Positions 10,895-11,806 of a stretch of DNA of 11,806 nt are shown piece by piece (within the stretch, counting starts at the first letter, position 1; each line of letters opens with the position of its first letter). The DNA comes from Methanoregula sp. UBA276. GTDB lineage: Archaea; Halobacteriota; Methanomicrobia; Methanomicrobiales; Methanospirillaceae. The translations under genes were made by a program, and so were the position numbers. The notes under the pieces were generated by a model that saw nothing but the letters and a program-made list of their open reading frames with translations, was not told the DNA's origin and did not search any database. Location of the stretch: assembly GCA_002508495.1 (NCBI GenBank), contig DANA01000084.1:1-11806 (forward strand), given 5' to 3'.

Positions 10895-11806
10895 TTAAGT
10901 TAAGCCATTGCCATATTTTTCCTTTTCAACATATTTTTTTACGTCAGTAAGAGTTCCAAATTTTTCTTCGAACAAAACAATAAGATTTAAAGTGAAAATT
11001 AACTTGGTAACTTTCTCTAAAAATATCGAAGATATCGGTTCTTCTTTATTTCCGGTATGAACAATGTCATTTCTTAAAATGTATGAATCCCCAACTAGGG
11101 TTTTTGCGTATATTCTTTCATTGTATTTTTTTGAATACAAAAATCCAGATCGTTCTTCGAGTAATGGCCTCTTAATTTTATCAGATTTATCAAGTAATAA
11201 TGACTCTAATGAGATCATCAGTTTCGTTATTCTATGATGATCATTGTTTTCAAAACGAGAATCACCTAACCAATCCAAAGAAATGATTATTTTCTGCTGA
11301 AGACTTCCTTCCGACACTGATCTAAATGCGGAATCTAATTTTTTAATTAGGCGTTCATTGTGGTTAAAAAAATCATCAAAGTCAAAAGGAATATGATAAT
11401 TTCCGCCGTTCTTATCTCCACCACCAATTCTTAACAAATTATTATCTGAATCACAAATGCGATAATTATACCTGTTTCTAGTAGGATCACCCTCGATGAA
11501 AATACCTTCACGATGCATAGTCTGAAGAACATTGAGATGTTGTCGTAAGATGGATTGAGCTACTATCAAACCTTTTTGAGAATCAACAGTGAAACATCGT
11601 ACTGCTGCAAAAGAAAGAATTCCCTCTTTTTTGAGAGTTTCAGAATCTTTTGTTAGATTTTCAATTACAGATTTCCCCTTATCTTTATTTCCAAAATATC
11701 TTTCAATTTTCTCATTTGTATTCGGAAAAATCGTAATTCGGCCAAATCTGTATTCGTTTTGAACTTTCAAATTTCCTATTCCAAAATAAAAGAGATATTC
11801 TTGTAA
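10895..11806 (-). CDS. Apea-like HEPN-domain protein, 5' end outside window
   Basis: The minus-strand frame stays open to the window edge (12 codons beyond the TTG at 11770, ending YLFYFGIGN next to LKVQNEYRFG), so the true start lies outside. At least 303 residues are present. The first half is alpha/beta (RFGRITIFPNTNE...) and the second is helical: SLDWLGDSRFENNDHHRITKL, the helix LMISLESLLL, then SYILRNDIVHTGNK. The layout ALxxL...K...LExLL...RN-x-IVHxG is that of Apea-like HEPN domains. RNDIVH (11057-11074) is an R-x4-H motif, the RNase signature of catalytic HEPN proteins. Such proteins act as toxins or anti-phage effectors in several known systems; the target here is unknown. The gene is AT-rich and has no recognisable antitoxin in the window. 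Confidence 0.7.
   Translation of the reverse strand, partial: LQEYLFYFGIGNLKVQNEYRFGRITIFPNTNEKIERYFGNKDKGKSVIENLTKDSETLKKEGILSFAAVRCFTVDSQKGLIVAQSILRQHLNVLQTMHREGIFIEGDPTRNRYNYRICDSDNNLLRIGGGDKNGGNYHIPFDFDDFFNHNERLIKKLDSAFRSVSEGSLQQKIIISLDWLGDSRFENNDHHRITKLMISLESLLLDKSDKIKRPLLEERSGFLYSKKYNERIYAKTLVGDSYILRNDIVHTGNKEEPISSIFLEKVTKLIFTLNLIVLFEEKFGTLTDVKKYVEKEKYGNGLT

Overview
The window looks like accessory DNA from a methanogenic archaeon, most likely an order Methanomicrobiales species such as Methanoregula. That placement is inference. It rests on archaeal TATA-type promoters, the style of the toxin-antitoxin (TA) genes, secreted or membrane-anchored proteins with many N-glycosylation sequons, and long G/C-rich intergenic tracts. 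No rRNA, tRNA, transposase or CRISPR array was seen.

Layout. 1-1503 is a graveyard of small genes: an aldo/keto-reductase start that decays after about 25 residues; a DUF4258 toxin gene with a one-base frameshift, overlapping an intact YgiT-type zinc-finger antitoxin; a Phd/RelB-like antitoxin whose toxin is nearly all deleted; and a scrap of a PIN-toxin/antitoxin junction whose intact relative lies at 7858-8497. 1641-5898 holds exported proteins of unknown function: a 289-aa membrane-anchored protein, a 445-aa protein with a signal peptide behind a possibly structured leader, and two tandem 176-aa membrane-anchored paralogues about 65% identical by hand count. The paralogues arose by a roughly 650-bp tandem duplication that took a broken hicA 3' end along with it. 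5915-6203 is the rest of that hicAB locus, with hicB also frameshifted. 6338-6984 (minus strand) carries a small Cys-rich membrane protein and a truncated winged-helix regulator. 6985-7857 and 8498-10028 are non-coding, G/C-rich and repeat-rich, and they flank the one intact TA pair (PIN toxin plus small partner, 7858-8497). From about 9970 the DNA becomes AT-rich and all genes are on the minus strand: an Apea-like HEPN protein running off the window edge, a two-helix membrane protein with a Cys-rich tail, and a 50-aa single-helix protein.

How it fits together. There is no metabolic pathway. The region reads as a turnover site where TA and defence-type genes arrive, duplicate and decay. Both frameshifted TA genes carry one extra A in an A5 run, which calls for a read-level check before they are called dead. 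The AT-rich HEPN/membrane cassette at the right edge is the best candidate for an undescribed system, but the window cuts it off and its function cannot be assigned from sequence alone.
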